A DNA stretch of 64,000 nt, from assembly GCF_049116215.1 (NCBI RefSeq), contig NZ_JAGDZB010000004.1:62001-126000 (forward strand). The letters run 5' to 3'. The notes below the pieces were generated by a model. The model was not told where the DNA came from. It saw only the letters and a list, made by a program, of their open reading frames with translations, and made no database searches. This document shows positions 51,989-60,392 of this stretch, in pieces. Made by a program: the position numbers and the translations under genes. Each line of letters opens with the position of its first letter. Position 1 is the stretch's first letter. The DNA is from Shimia sp049116215. GTDB taxonomy: Bacteria; Pseudomonadota; Alphaproteobacteria; Rhodobacterales; Rhodobacteraceae.

Positions 51989-53905
51989 TTGGGCAATGCG
52001 AGAAATGTAGCTTTCTGGGTCGTTCTGTTTTTACTGATCCTGGCTTTGTTCAACTTGTTCAGCGGAGACAGCAGCTCGCTGCAAGGCCGTGAAAGCAGTT
52101 ATTCGGATTTTGTGGCGTCGGTGGAAGCCGGGCAAGTGCAGAATGTGGTTATTGATGGCGAAAAGCTGCGCTATCAGACACAGGATGGCTCCACAAATTC
52201 GGCCATTCTGCCTCGTGATGCAGAAGTGACAAAGCTTCTGACGGACAAAGGCATTGATGTGCGCGCCGAGAGCCAGGAAACCTCCGGTCTGCAAGCCTTC
52301 CTGCTGAGCCTCCTGCCATTCCTCTTGCTGATTGGTGTCTGGATCTACTTCATGAACCGTATGCAAGGCGGCGGCAAAGGCGGCGCGATGGGCTTTGGCA
52401 AATCCAAAGCCAAGATGCTGACCGAAAAGCATGGCCGTGTGACCTTTGACGATGTCGCGGGCATTGATGAGGCCAAAGAAGAGCTCGAAGAGATTGTTGA
52501 GTTCCTGCGCAACCCGCAGAAGTTCTCCCGCCTTGGCGGTAAAATCCCTAAAGGTGCATTGCTTGTTGGCCCTCCCGGCACCGGTAAAACCCTTCTTGCC
52601 CGTGCGATTGCAGGCGAAGCTGGCGTGCCGTTCTTCACCATCTCCGGGTCCGACTTTGTCGAGATGTTTGTGGGTGTGGGTGCCTCCCGTGTCCGTGACA
52701 TGTTTGAGCAGGCCAAGAAAAATGCACCGTGCATCGTATTTATCGACGAGATTGACGCTGTTGGCCGCCATCGTGGCGCTGGCTACGGCGGCGGTAACGA
52801 CGAACGTGAACAGACCCTCAACCAGTTGCTGGTGGAAATGGACGGGTTTGAAGCCAACGAAGGTGTGATCATTCTCGCCGCGACCAACCGTCGTGACGTG
52901 CTCGACCCTGCGTTGCTGCGTCCGGGCCGTTTTGACCGCAACGTGACCGTGGGCAACCCGGACATCAAAGGCCGCGAGAAAATCCTCGGTGTGCACGCGC
53001 GCAAGACCCCTCTGGGCCCTGACGTTGATCTGCGCATCATCGCACGCGGGACACCTGGCTTCTCCGGTGCGGATCTTGCCAACCTGGTGAATGAGGCGGC
53101 GCTGACTGCCGCCCGCGTTGGCCGCCGGTTTGTCACCATGGAAGATTTTGAATTTGCCAAGGACAAGATCATGATGGGTGCCGAACGGCGCAGCATGGTC
53201 ATGACCCAAGAGCAAAAAGAAATGACCGCGTATCACGAAGCAGGCCACGCAATTGTCGGCATTCATCTGCCAAAATGTGATCCGGTCTATAAGGCCACAA
53301 TCATCCCGCGCGGTGGTGCGTTGGGCATGGTGATGAGCCTGCCAGAGATGGATCGCCTGAACCTCTTTAAAGAAGAGTGTCATCAGCGTCTGGCCATGGC
53401 GATGGCCGGCAAAGCGGCTGAGATCATCAAATACGGCGAAAACGAAGTGTCCAACGGTCCGGCTGGCGACATTCAGCAGGCCTCCGGTCTGGCGCGCGCC
53501 ATGGTGATGCAGTGGGGCATGTCTGACAAAGTTGGCAACATCGATTATCAGGAAGCTGCGGCGGGTTACCAAGGCAACACCGGTGGTTTCTCGGTGTCTG
53601 CGGCCACCAAAGAGATGATCGAGTCCGAAGTGAAGCGTTTGATTGACGAAGGTTATGAGCGCGCTGTTGGCATCATCAAAGACAAGAACGAAGAGTTTGA
53701 ACGTCTGGCACAAGGGTTGCTGGAATACGAAACTCTGACCGGTGATGAAATCAAACGGGTCATGAATGGCGAACCACCCCATGCCAGCGATGACGATGAT
53801 GGCAATGACGAGGGCAACGCCCCAAGCGTGACCGCCATTCCGAAGACCAAGCCACGGAATAAACCAAGTGGGGATGGCGGACTAGAGCCGGAACCCACCG
53901 CCTAA
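51989..53905 (+). CDS. ftsH: FtsH ATP-dependent zinc metalloprotease
   Basis: 638 residues, starting at TTG 51989 behind AGGGAGA. Two membrane helices (about 7-25 and 98-118) flank a periplasmic domain. The AAA+ part has Walker A GPPGTGKT (194-201), Walker B FIDEIDAVG and the arginine-finger region RPGRFDR. The zinc site is HEAGH (416-420). It degrades misfolded membrane proteins and regulators. The C-terminal tail is acidic and Pro-rich. Confidence 0.97.
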   Translation: MGNARNVAFWVVLFLLILALFNLFSGDSSSLQGRESSYSDFVASVEAGQVQNVVIDGEKLRYQTQDGSTNSAILPRDAEVTKLLTDKGIDVRAESQETSGLQAFLLSLLPFLLLIGVWIYFMNRMQGGGKGGAMGFGKSKAKMLTEKHGRVTFDDVAGIDEAKEELEEIVEFLRNPQKFSRLGGKIPKGALLVGPPGTGKTLLARAIAGEAGVPFFTISGSDFVEMFVGVGASRVRDMFEQAKKNAPCIVFIDEIDAVGRHRGAGYGGGNDEREQTLNQLLVEMDGFEANEGVIILAATNRRDVLDPALLRPGRFDRNVTVGNPDIKGREKILGVHARKTPLGPDVDLRIIARGTPGFSGADLANLVNEAALTAARVGRRFVTMEDFEFAKDKIMMGAERRSMVMTQEQKEMTAYHEAGHAIVGIHLPKCDPVYKATIIPRGGALGMVMSLPEMDRLNLFKEECHQRLAMAMAGKAAEIIKYGENEVSNGPAGDIQQASGLARAMVMQWGMSDKVGNIDYQEAAAGYQGNTGGFSVSAATKEMIESEVKRLIDEGYERAVGIIKDKNEEFERLAQGLLEYETLTGDEIKRVMNGEPPHASDDDDGNDEGNAPSVTAIPKTKPRNKPSGDGGLEPEPTA

Positions 53906-53930
53906 CCTGAGGGACAGGCCCAAGACTATG

Positions 53931-53966
53931 AAACCCCGGAGCGTGAGGGCGCTTCGGGGTTTTTCT
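53931..53966 (+). terminator. Intrinsic terminator after ftsH
   Basis: AAACCCCGGAGCG (53931-53943) and CGCTTCGGGGTTT (53950-53962) pair over 13 bp with one G-U wobble across a TGAGGG loop, followed by TT and C. It lies 25 bp after the ftsH stop. Confidence 0.85.
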
Positions 53967-54076
53967 TTGAGGTGGCAAGTTTTTGCGCAGATCAAGTTAA
54001 GGCTGAGCCTAAGCCTTTTAATAGGATACGGAGAGGCCATATCTGCCTCAGGGGGGCAAACTCCAAGGAGAAATCG

Positions 54077-54226
54077 ATGCTCAACAACATTGGTCTGCCA
54101 GGATTAATTCTCGTCTTCGTATTGGTCGTTCTGCCAATATTTTTGATTGTGCGAAGTAGTCAGCGGAAAGCCAAAGAGCGCGTGCGTATTGCAGATGCTC
54201 TAGAGGAAATCGCGAAATCAAAGTAG
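54077..54226 (+). CDS. Small single-pass membrane protein (49 aa)
   Basis: ATG 54077 with AAGGAG six bases upstream. Residues 5-26 (IGLPGLILVFVLVVLPIFLIV) form one membrane helix, followed by a basic, helical tail (RSSQRKAKERVRIADALEEI). The excellent ribosome-binding site and the protein-like tail support it as a real gene. Function unknown; small membrane proteins of this layout often bind or regulate larger ones. It lies between ftsH and a perfect hairpin. Confidence 0.7.
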   Translation: MLNNIGLPGLILVFVLVVLPIFLIVRSSQRKAKERVRIADALEEIAKSK

Positions 54227-54248
54227 CGCCTTTGGTTTTCAAGTAACT

Positions 54249-54281
54249 CTGCCAAGTTTTTACTTCCCAAAAACTTGGCAG
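54249..54281. terminator. Perfect 13-bp hairpin after the small membrane protein gene
   Basis: CTGCCAAGTTTTT (54249-54261) is exactly complementary to AAAAACTTGGCAG (54269-54281) with loop ACTTCCC. No T-tail follows the stem, but the arm itself ends in T5/A5, so it could terminate in either direction or stabilise the mRNA. Confidence 0.6.
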
Positions 54282-54378
54282 CTCACAGATGCTGAACATC
54301 TCCATCAGCCATCTTTGATTGTTTGATCGCGGCACTGCCTCTAGGTATCTGCCAAGCACTGTGATGAGGAAACGCAAC

Positions 54379-54978
54379 ATGCCTGCATTAAAACCCACAA
54401 CCTTTGAAGCCGACGTGGTCTGGCTTGGCCGGGTGGCCAATTCGAAAGAAAACCTAAGCGCCGTGCCGGTGCCGTCTTTGGATCTGGCTTTGGGCGGAGG
54501 CGCAGGTGAGTTTCACTCGGGCATCACACGGCCCTCCTGTGTGCGCGTGAAAGCGCTTTATGAGCGAGGCACCGAAATCATGAACGTGCGCCAACTGTCG
54601 GTGCTGTCTCAGGAAGAGCTGGACATGATCGCCAAGGAGATGGGGCTTGAGGCTGTTGACCCGGCTTGGGTCGGCGCCTCCCTTGTGGTGAAAGGCATTC
54701 CGGATTTTACCCATGTGCCGCCAAATGCCCGCCTGCAAGGACCGGACGGGGTGACCATCACGGTAGATATGGAAAACCGCCCCTGCGTGTTGCCCGGTCG
54801 GGTGATCGAAGGGGCGCATCCCGGTTTCGGCCCCAAGTTCAAAACGGCCGCCACTGGCAAACGGGGTGTGACAGCCTGGGTGGAACGTGCAGGCACGCTG
54901 TCTGTGGGCGATACCATGCGTCTGTTTGTGCCGGATCAACCGGTCTGGAGCCATCTGGAGCGCGCCCGCAAATCCTGA
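54379..54978 (+). CDS. MOSC-domain protein
   Basis: 199 residues from ATG 54379, behind GAGGAAAC. FHSGITRPSCVRVKALY and NVRQLSVLSQEEL fit the YiiM/MOSC layout. The conserved Cys of MOSC domains, which carries sulfur or molybdenum cofactor, is probably in RPSC or NRPCVLPGRVIE. It is predicted to handle sulfur or molybdenum cofactor-dependent substrates. Start chosen by the ribosome-binding site; an ATG five codons upstream is possible. Confidence 0.8.
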   Translation: MPALKPTTFEADVVWLGRVANSKENLSAVPVPSLDLALGGGAGEFHSGITRPSCVRVKALYERGTEIMNVRQLSVLSQEELDMIAKEMGLEAVDPAWVGASLVVKGIPDFTHVPPNARLQGPDGVTITVDMENRPCVLPGRVIEGAHPGFGPKFKTAATGKRGVTAWVERAGTLSVGDTMRLFVPDQPVWSHLERARKS

Positions 54979-55044
54979 CCGTGCAGGCATTCCACTAAGG
55001 GTGGCCTCTGTCCCCGATCCTGACGTAACGTCTCCAAAACGAAA

Positions 55045-55078
55045 CCGGCGCCTCTTATGTCGACGCTAGAAGCGCCGG
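55045..55078 (+). other. Hairpin in the fhs leader / after the MOSC gene
   Basis: CCGGCGCCTCT (55045-55055) and AGAAGCGCCGG (55068-55078) form an 11-bp stem with one mismatch, in the 184-bp gap between the MOSC gene and fhs. It may terminate the MOSC transcript or structure the fhs 5' leader. There is no T-run, and I cannot match it to a known riboswitch. Confidence 0.4.
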
Positions 55079-55162
55079 ATATGTCGGAAACGCATCTCGT
55101 TGCCGTTTTTTCGGCGCTACAAATGAGGTGAGAGAGCGTCAAATTTTATGACAGGGACCACC

Positions 55163-56839
55163 ATGAGCTTCAAAACCGATATTCAAATCGCCCGTGAGGC
55201 GAAAAAGCAGCCTATCCAAGACATTGGCGCCAAGCTGGGTATTGGCAGCGACGATCTGCTGCCCTACGGCCACGACAAAGCCAAGATCAGCCAGGAGTTC
55301 ATCAACTCCGTGCAGGACCGTGAAAACGGCAAGCTGATCCTAGTGACCGCGATCAACCCGACGCCAGCAGGCGAAGGTAAAACCACCACCACCGTGGGCC
55401 TGGGTGATGGTCTGAACGCTATTGGCAAAAAAGCCGCTGTGTGTATCCGCGAGGCGTCTTTGGGGCCAAACTTCGGCATGAAGGGTGGCGCCGCAGGCGG
55501 TGGCTACGCGCAGATCGTTCCAATGGAAGAGATGAACTTGCACTTCACAGGTGACTTCCACGCAATCACCTCCGCACACAACCTGCTGTCGGCGATGATC
55601 GACAACCACATCTACTGGGGCAACGAGCTGGAAATCGACGAGCGTCGTGTGACTTGGCGTCGTGTGCTCGACATGAATGACCGCGCGCTGCGTGACACCG
55701 TGACCTCGCTTGGTGGTGTGGCCAACGGCTTCCCACGTCAGACAGGCTTTGACATCACCGTGGCCTCCGAAGTGATGGCGATTCTGTGTCTGGCCAACAA
55801 TCTGGCCGACCTGCAACAACGTCTGGGTGACATGATTGTCGCTTACCGTCGTGACCGCAGCCCGATTTATGCGCGCGACATCAAAGCCGATGGCGCGATG
55901 ACCGTTCTTCTGAAAGATGCGATGCAGCCAAACCTGGTGCAGACTTTGGAAAACAACCCGGCCTTTGTGCACGGCGGTCCATTTGCCAACATTGCGCACG
56001 GCTGTAACTCCGTAATCGCCACCACCACCGCTCTGAAAGTTGCGGATTATGTAGTGACCGAAGCGGGCTTTGGCGCCGATCTGGGTGCCGAAAAGTTCAT
56101 GAACATCAAATGCCGCAAAGCAGGCCTCGCGCCGGATGCGGTTGTGCTGGTGGCCACCATCCGTGCGATGAAAATGAACGGCGGCGTCGCCAAGGCTGAC
56201 CTCGGCGCGGAAAACGTCGATGCAGTGAACGAAGGCTGTGCCAACCTGGGTCGTCACATTGGCAACCTGAAGCAATTCGGTGTGCCAGTTGTTGTGGCGA
56301 TCAACCACTTTGTCAGCGATACGGATGCTGAAGTGCAAGCGGTCAAAGATTATGTCGAAGGCCAAGGCTCTGAAGCGATCCTGTGTCAGCACTGGGAAAA
56401 AGGCTCGGAAGGCACCAAAGAGCTCGCAACCCGTATTGCGGAGATCGCCGACGCCGGTGTGAGCCAGTTTGCGCCCCTCTACAAAGACGAGCTGCCGCTG
56501 TTTGAGAAAATCGAACGCATCGCAACCTCGATCTATCGTGCGGACGAAGTGCTGGCGGATAAGAAAATCCGCGATCAGCTTAAGGCCTGGGAAGATGCGG
56601 GCTACGGTCACTTGCCGGTCTGTATGGCGAAGACACAGTACAGCTTCTCGACGGATCCAAACTTGCGCGGTGCGCCCACAGGCCACTCCGTGCCTGTTCG
56701 CGAAGTGCGACTGAGCGCCGGTGCCGGCTTCATCGTGGTGATTTGCGGTGAGATCATGACCATGCCGGGCCTGCCACGTCACCCGGCGGCGGAGAATATC
56801 CGCATCAATGACGAAGGTCTGGTCGAGGGACTGTTCTGA
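55163..56839 (+). CDS. fhs: Formate-tetrahydrofolate ligase
   Basis: 558 residues from ATG 55163 (CAGGGA upstream); ATG 55148 would add five residues. The nucleotide loop NPTPAGEGKTTTTVGLGDGL (about 65-84) and REASLGPNFGMKGGAAGGG are diagnostic. It makes 10-formyl-THF from formate, ATP and THF. With folD 400 bp downstream it forms a formate/C1 interconversion route, used by roseobacters for methyl compounds and serine/glycine metabolism. Confidence 0.97.
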   Translation: MSFKTDIQIAREAKKQPIQDIGAKLGIGSDDLLPYGHDKAKISQEFINSVQDRENGKLILVTAINPTPAGEGKTTTTVGLGDGLNAIGKKAAVCIREASLGPNFGMKGGAAGGGYAQIVPMEEMNLHFTGDFHAITSAHNLLSAMIDNHIYWGNELEIDERRVTWRRVLDMNDRALRDTVTSLGGVANGFPRQTGFDITVASEVMAILCLANNLADLQQRLGDMIVAYRRDRSPIYARDIKADGAMTVLLKDAMQPNLVQTLENNPAFVHGGPFANIAHGCNSVIATTTALKVADYVVTEAGFGADLGAEKFMNIKCRKAGLAPDAVVLVATIRAMKMNGGVAKADLGAENVDAVNEGCANLGRHIGNLKQFGVPVVVAINHFVSDTDAEVQAVKDYVEGQGSEAILCQHWEKGSEGTKELATRIAEIADAGVSQFAPLYKDELPLFEKIERIATSIYRADEVLADKKIRDQLKAWEDAGYGHLPVCMAKTQYSFSTDPNLRGAPTGHSVPVREVRLSAGAGFIVVICGEIMTMPGLPRHPAAENIRINDEGLVEGLF

Positions 56840-56898
56840 CGCATTGCGATTTGGACTTAGGCGGGGTAGGGCATGCGCAACACTTGCGAGAGGATGCC

Positions 56899-57195
56899 AT
56901 GCTGAGCCCCGCCGATTGTCCTGATATGCCAACCCTGCGTGCGCAGATTGATACGCTGGACCGCGAATTGGTCCGCCTGTTGGCGCTGCGCACCACCTAC
57001 ATCGACCGCGCTGTGGAAATCAAAACTGGCGTAGGCCTGCCTGCCAATATCCCAGCCCGCGTCGAAGACGTTGTTGCCAAGGTCAAAGAGACCGCTGCGC
57101 AAGAGGGTCTGGACACCGAGATTGCCGAGACTTTGTGGCGTCAGTTGATTGACTGGTCCATTGCTCGGGAAGCCAAAACCATCAAATTAGACTGA
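56899..57195 (+). CDS. Chorismate mutase (AroQ/PchB type)
   Basis: 98-residue helical protein from ATG 56899 (GAGAGGA upstream). LRAQIDTLDRELVRLLALRTTYI is the AroQ-fold helix 1 with the catalytic Arg; the C-terminal LWRQLIDWSIAREA matches helix 3. It converts chorismate to prephenate, or acts as the isochorismate pyruvate lyase relative. Sits between fhs and folD, an unusual link of aromatic and C1 metabolism. Confidence 0.82.
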   Translation: MLSPADCPDMPTLRAQIDTLDRELVRLLALRTTYIDRAVEIKTGVGLPANIPARVEDVVAKVKETAAQEGLDTEIAETLWRQLIDWSIAREAKTIKLD

Positions 57196-57265
57196 CGCGC
57201 AAGGAGCGGCGCGTGTGAGAGCACCCACCGGGGCGCGCCCCGGGCAGATCATAAAGGGGAGCGTG

Positions 57266-58168
57266 ATGAGCGCACAGATTATTGACGGCAAAGCCTTTTC
57301 GGCCACAGTTCGTGAGAAAGTGGCGGGCCATGTGGCACGTTTGAAAGAAGAAAACGACATCACACCCGGTCTGGCCGTGGTGCTGGTGGGCGAGGACCCA
57401 GCCTCGCAGGTCTATGTGCGCTCCAAAGGCAAGCAGACCGTCGAAGTGGGCATGAACTCTTATGAGCACAAGCTTGACGTCGACACCTCCGAGGCAGATC
57501 TGCTGGCGCTGATCGACAAGCTCAACAATGACCCTGCGGTGCACGGCATTCTGGTGCAATTGCCGCTGCCTGGCCATTTGAACGAAGATCTGGTGATCAA
57601 CTCGATTGATCCGGCCAAAGACGTGGATGGCTTCCACATTTCCAACGTGGGCCTTCTGGGCACCGGTCAGAAATCCATGGTGCCCTGCACGCCGCTGGGC
57701 TGTCTGATGATGTTGCGCGACCACCACGGTTCGCTGTCCGGCATGGATGCGGTGGTTGTTGGCCGTTCCAACATTGTGGGCAAGCCAATGGCGCAGCTTT
57801 TGCTGGGCGACAGCTGCACCGTGACCATCGCGCACAGCCGCACCAAAGACCTGCCAGAGGTCGTACGCCGCGCCGACATCGTGGTGGCCGCTGTGGGCCG
57901 TCCTGAAATGGTGCCGGGAGACTGGATCAAGAAAGGTGCCACCGTGATCGACGTGGGCATCAATCGCATCGACGCGCCGGAAAAAGGTGAAGGCAAAACC
58001 CGTCTGGTGGGTGACGTGCATTTTGAAAGCGCCGCTGCTGTGGCCGGTGCAATCACGCCTGTGCCGGGTGGGGTTGGTCCAATGACCATTGCCTGCCTGC
58101 TGGCCAACACCGTGACGGCCTGTTGCCGGGCCAACGGTCTGGCCGAGCCAGAGGGTCTGACGGCGTAA
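57266..58168 (+). CDS. folD: FolD bifunctional methylene-THF dehydrogenase/cyclohydrolase
   Basis: 300 residues from ATG 57266 with GGGGAG upstream; further upstream codons lack a ribosome-binding site. YVRSKGKQTVEVG holds the catalytic Lys, ILVQLPLPGHL and VVVGRSNIVGKPMAQLL the folate and NADP sites, TPVPGGVGPMTIACLL the conserved end. It interconverts methylene-, methenyl- and 10-formyl-THF. Followed by a strong terminator. Confidence 0.97.
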   Translation: MSAQIIDGKAFSATVREKVAGHVARLKEENDITPGLAVVLVGEDPASQVYVRSKGKQTVEVGMNSYEHKLDVDTSEADLLALIDKLNNDPAVHGILVQLPLPGHLNEDLVINSIDPAKDVDGFHISNVGLLGTGQKSMVPCTPLGCLMMLRDHHGSLSGMDAVVVGRSNIVGKPMAQLLLGDSCTVTIAHSRTKDLPEVVRRADIVVAAVGRPEMVPGDWIKKGATVIDVGINRIDAPEKGEGKTRLVGDVHFESAAAVAGAITPVPGGVGPMTIACLLANTVTACCRANGLAEPEGLTA

Positions 58169-58190
58169 GGCTCGCGCTGAGTTGAGATGG

Positions 58191-58216
58191 AAAGGGCCGC
58201 TTTGGCGGCCCTTTTT
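58191..58216 (+). terminator. Intrinsic terminator of folD
   Basis: AAAGGGCCGC (58191-58200), loop TTTG, GCGGCCCTTT (58205-58214) followed by TT: a perfect 10-bp stem 22 bp after the folD stop. Confidence 0.92.
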
Positions 58217-58227
58217 GTTTTCACCTT

Positions 58228-58305
58228 TGCCAAATCCCTGATTTGGCAGCGCCCGAACCGCCCCACGGGGCGGGCGCTTCGCTTCCAGCCCCTCGGTTCG
58301 GGCGC
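58228..58305. repeat. Compound palindromic (REP-like) element in the folD-gnd convergent gap
   Basis: Two nested structures: TGCCAAAT (58228-58235) with ATTTGGCA (58241-58248), and GCGCCCGAACCG (58249-58260) with CGGTTCGGGCGC (58294-58305), both perfect. The inner 33 bases include CCCCACGGGG. The layout resembles a REP/BIME-type intergenic repeat unit. Copies elsewhere cannot be tested here. Confidence 0.55.
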
Positions 58306-58320
58306 GATGGTATTCTGCTG

Positions 58321-59721
58321 TTAGTCCGCCCACGGCCCGTGATGGCTGCTGCCCCCATCGACCCGCGCAAAGCCATGACGGCCAAAATAATCGCGCTGCC
58401 CCTGGATTAAATCTGCGGTGCCGCGCGCCTGTGTCATGCCATCAAACCACGCCAGCGCCGCTGTCATCACCGGCACCGGATGGCCTGCGGCGATGGCGGC
58501 GCCCACCACAGCCCGCAAGGCGGGAACCGTGTCTTTGAGCGTTGCCACCATTTCTGGCGCATAGGCAAGCAATCCCGCCGGTGGGGCATTGCGGAAGGCC
58601 TCTGCGATGCCGTTGAGCAGTTCTGACCGAATGATACACCCCGCCCGCCAAATCTCGGCACAGCGTGACAGGTCTAACCTCCAGTCAAATTCCTCAGACG
58701 CGCTGGCCAGAAGGTCAAACCCCTGACTGTGGCCAATGATGCGCGTGGCCAAAGCCGCCTGCTCCATTTGTGCGGCTGTCAAAGCCACCGCACCACGCGC
58801 CGGCGCAAAAATCTCTTCGCCAGCAGCGCGCGCCTCGCGACCGGCGGACCACACGCGAGCACCCACCGCAGCCTCCACCGTATTGGCCGCCACACCCAGC
58901 TTCTGCGCCTCAATTGCGGTCCAACGGCCGGTGCCTTTCTGGCCCGCCGTGTCGACAATCACATCCACAAGCGGCTTGTCTGTCTGTGGATCAGCGGTCT
59001 GTAAAACTTTTGCAGAAATCTCCACCAGGTAGCTGCGCATTGGTCCATCGTTCCAGCGCTCAAACGCTGCGCCTATTTGGGCTGGCGACAGCGCCAAGCC
59101 ATGGCGCATCAGGCCATAACTCTCCGCCAGAAGCTGCATGTCGGCGTATTCGATTCCATTGTGCACCGTCTTCACAAAATGCCCAGCGCCGTCCGGGCCC
59201 ACATGATCCACACAAGGCGCACCTTCAAACTTGGCCGAGATCGCTTCCAGCATGGGGCGCATCGCCTCCCAGACCGAGGCCGTGCCCCCAACCATCATGG
59301 ATGGACCAGTGCGTGCGCCAAACTCGCCGCCTGAGACCCCCATGCCCATATAGGCCAACCCGCTGGCCTCAAGGTCAGCGGCGCGGCGGCGGGTGTCCCG
59401 AAAGTTCGAATTGCCCGCGTCAATCAGCACGTCGCCTGGCTGCATATGGGGGCGTGCTTGGGCAATTGCCTCTTCCACAGCCTGACCCGCGGGGATCAGG
59501 AAAATGATTGCGCGGGGACCGGGCATATCCCGCACCATGTCGGCCAGACTGTCATGGCCGCTGAAGCTTCCGCCAAAACTGGGGGCCGCGGCCACAAACT
59601 GCTCCATATCGGCTTTGCGATAAGACGCCACATGAAGATTAAAACCGTTTTCGGCGATGTTGTGCGCCAGGGCGGTGCCCATTGTGCCAAGTCCGTAGAG
59701 GCCAAAGTTTGCAAGCGTCAT
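58321..59721 (-). CDS. gnd: 6-phosphogluconate dehydrogenase, decarboxylating
   Basis: 466 residues from ATG 59721 (AAGGA upstream); a longer reading to 59742 is less likely. The Rossmann motif GLYGLGTMGTALAHNIA starts the protein. GNSNFRDT and the catalytic HFVKTVHNGIEYADMQLLAE are 6PGDH signatures. It converts 6-phosphogluconate to ribulose-5-phosphate with NADP reduction. Upstream lies gntK, whose product is its substrate. Confidence 0.95.
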   Translation of the reverse strand: MTLANFGLYGLGTMGTALAHNIAENGFNLHVASYRKADMEQFVAAAPSFGGSFSGHDSLADMVRDMPGPRAIIFLIPAGQAVEEAIAQARPHMQPGDVLIDAGNSNFRDTRRRAADLEASGLAYMGMGVSGGEFGARTGPSMMVGGTASVWEAMRPMLEAISAKFEGAPCVDHVGPDGAGHFVKTVHNGIEYADMQLLAESYGLMRHGLALSPAQIGAAFERWNDGPMRSYLVEISAKVLQTADPQTDKPLVDVIVDTAGQKGTGRWTAIEAQKLGVAANTVEAAVGARVWSAGREARAAGEEIFAPARGAVALTAAQMEQAALATRIIGHSQGFDLLASASEEFDWRLDLSRCAEIWRAGCIIRSELLNGIAEAFRNAPPAGLLAYAPEMVATLKDTVPALRAVVGAAIAAGHPVPVMTAALAWFDGMTQARGTADLIQGQRDYFGRHGFARVDGGSSHHGPWAD

Positions 59722-59816
59722 CGGTGTGTTCCTTGTTTGCAAGGGGTAACTGCGTTGGCCGTGCCGCCCTAAGCTGCGGTGCGCTGCTTTCTATGTCCTG
59801 CGCCGACAGGACGATG

Positions 59817-60344
59817 TCAATGCATCCGCAGTAGACCATCATAGGCCATGGCCACGGTGCTTGCAGGCGACAGGCTGGCGTCAACGGTCACACAGGCCTC
59901 ATTTGGGGCAGGGGGCTCTAACGTGTCCAGCTGACTGTCCAGTAGGCTGGGTGGCATGAAGTGGTCTGTTCTGGCGGTGATGCGGGCGCGGATCATCTCT
60001 GGGTCGGCCGCGAGATAGACGATGATCGCTTCAGGGTTTTTCGCCCGCAGAATATCCCGGTAACTGCGTTTGAGGGCTGAACAGGCGACCACCACGGGCG
60101 TGTCCGGCTGGGACGTGCGCGCCTGCCGCATCGCCACCGCCAAACTTTCCAGCCATGGTTGGCGCATCGCGTCCGTCAACGCAGTACCCTCGGCCATGGC
60201 GGCGATGTTTTCCGGCGGATGAAACTCATCCGCCTCGATGTAGCGCCCATCAATCCGCTCTGCCAAAGTCTGCGCCACCGTGGTTTTGCCCACGCCGCTC
60301 ACGCCCATCACAATGATCGCCTTGCCTGTTATTGCCTTGGTCAC
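59817..60344 (-). CDS. gntK: Gluconokinase
   Basis: 175 residues from GTG 60344, with GGGAGG six bases upstream. Walker A GVSGVGKTT lies at the N-terminus, then DEFHPPENIAAMAEGTALTD and CSALKRSYRDILR, typical of GntK. It phosphorylates gluconate to 6-phosphogluconate, the substrate of the neighbouring gnd product, 95 bp downstream. Confidence 0.93.
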   Translation of the reverse strand: MTKAITGKAIIVMGVSGVGKTTVAQTLAERIDGRYIEADEFHPPENIAAMAEGTALTDAMRQPWLESLAVAMRQARTSQPDTPVVVACSALKRSYRDILRAKNPEAIIVYLAADPEMIRARITARTDHFMPPSLLDSQLDTLEPPAPNEACVTVDASLSPASTVAMAYDGLLRMH

Positions 60345-60392
60345 GCCGCGCCTCCCGCTCTGTTCCCACATAAATGGTAGCGCAAACATAAA

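Noticed and set aside
52031..53782. 583-codon open frame antisense to ftsH
   Set aside because: Shadow frame; FtsH motifs are intact on the plus strand.
55340..56932. 530-codon open frame antisense to fhs
   Set aside because: Shadow of the well-conserved fhs gene; translation lacks recognisable motifs.
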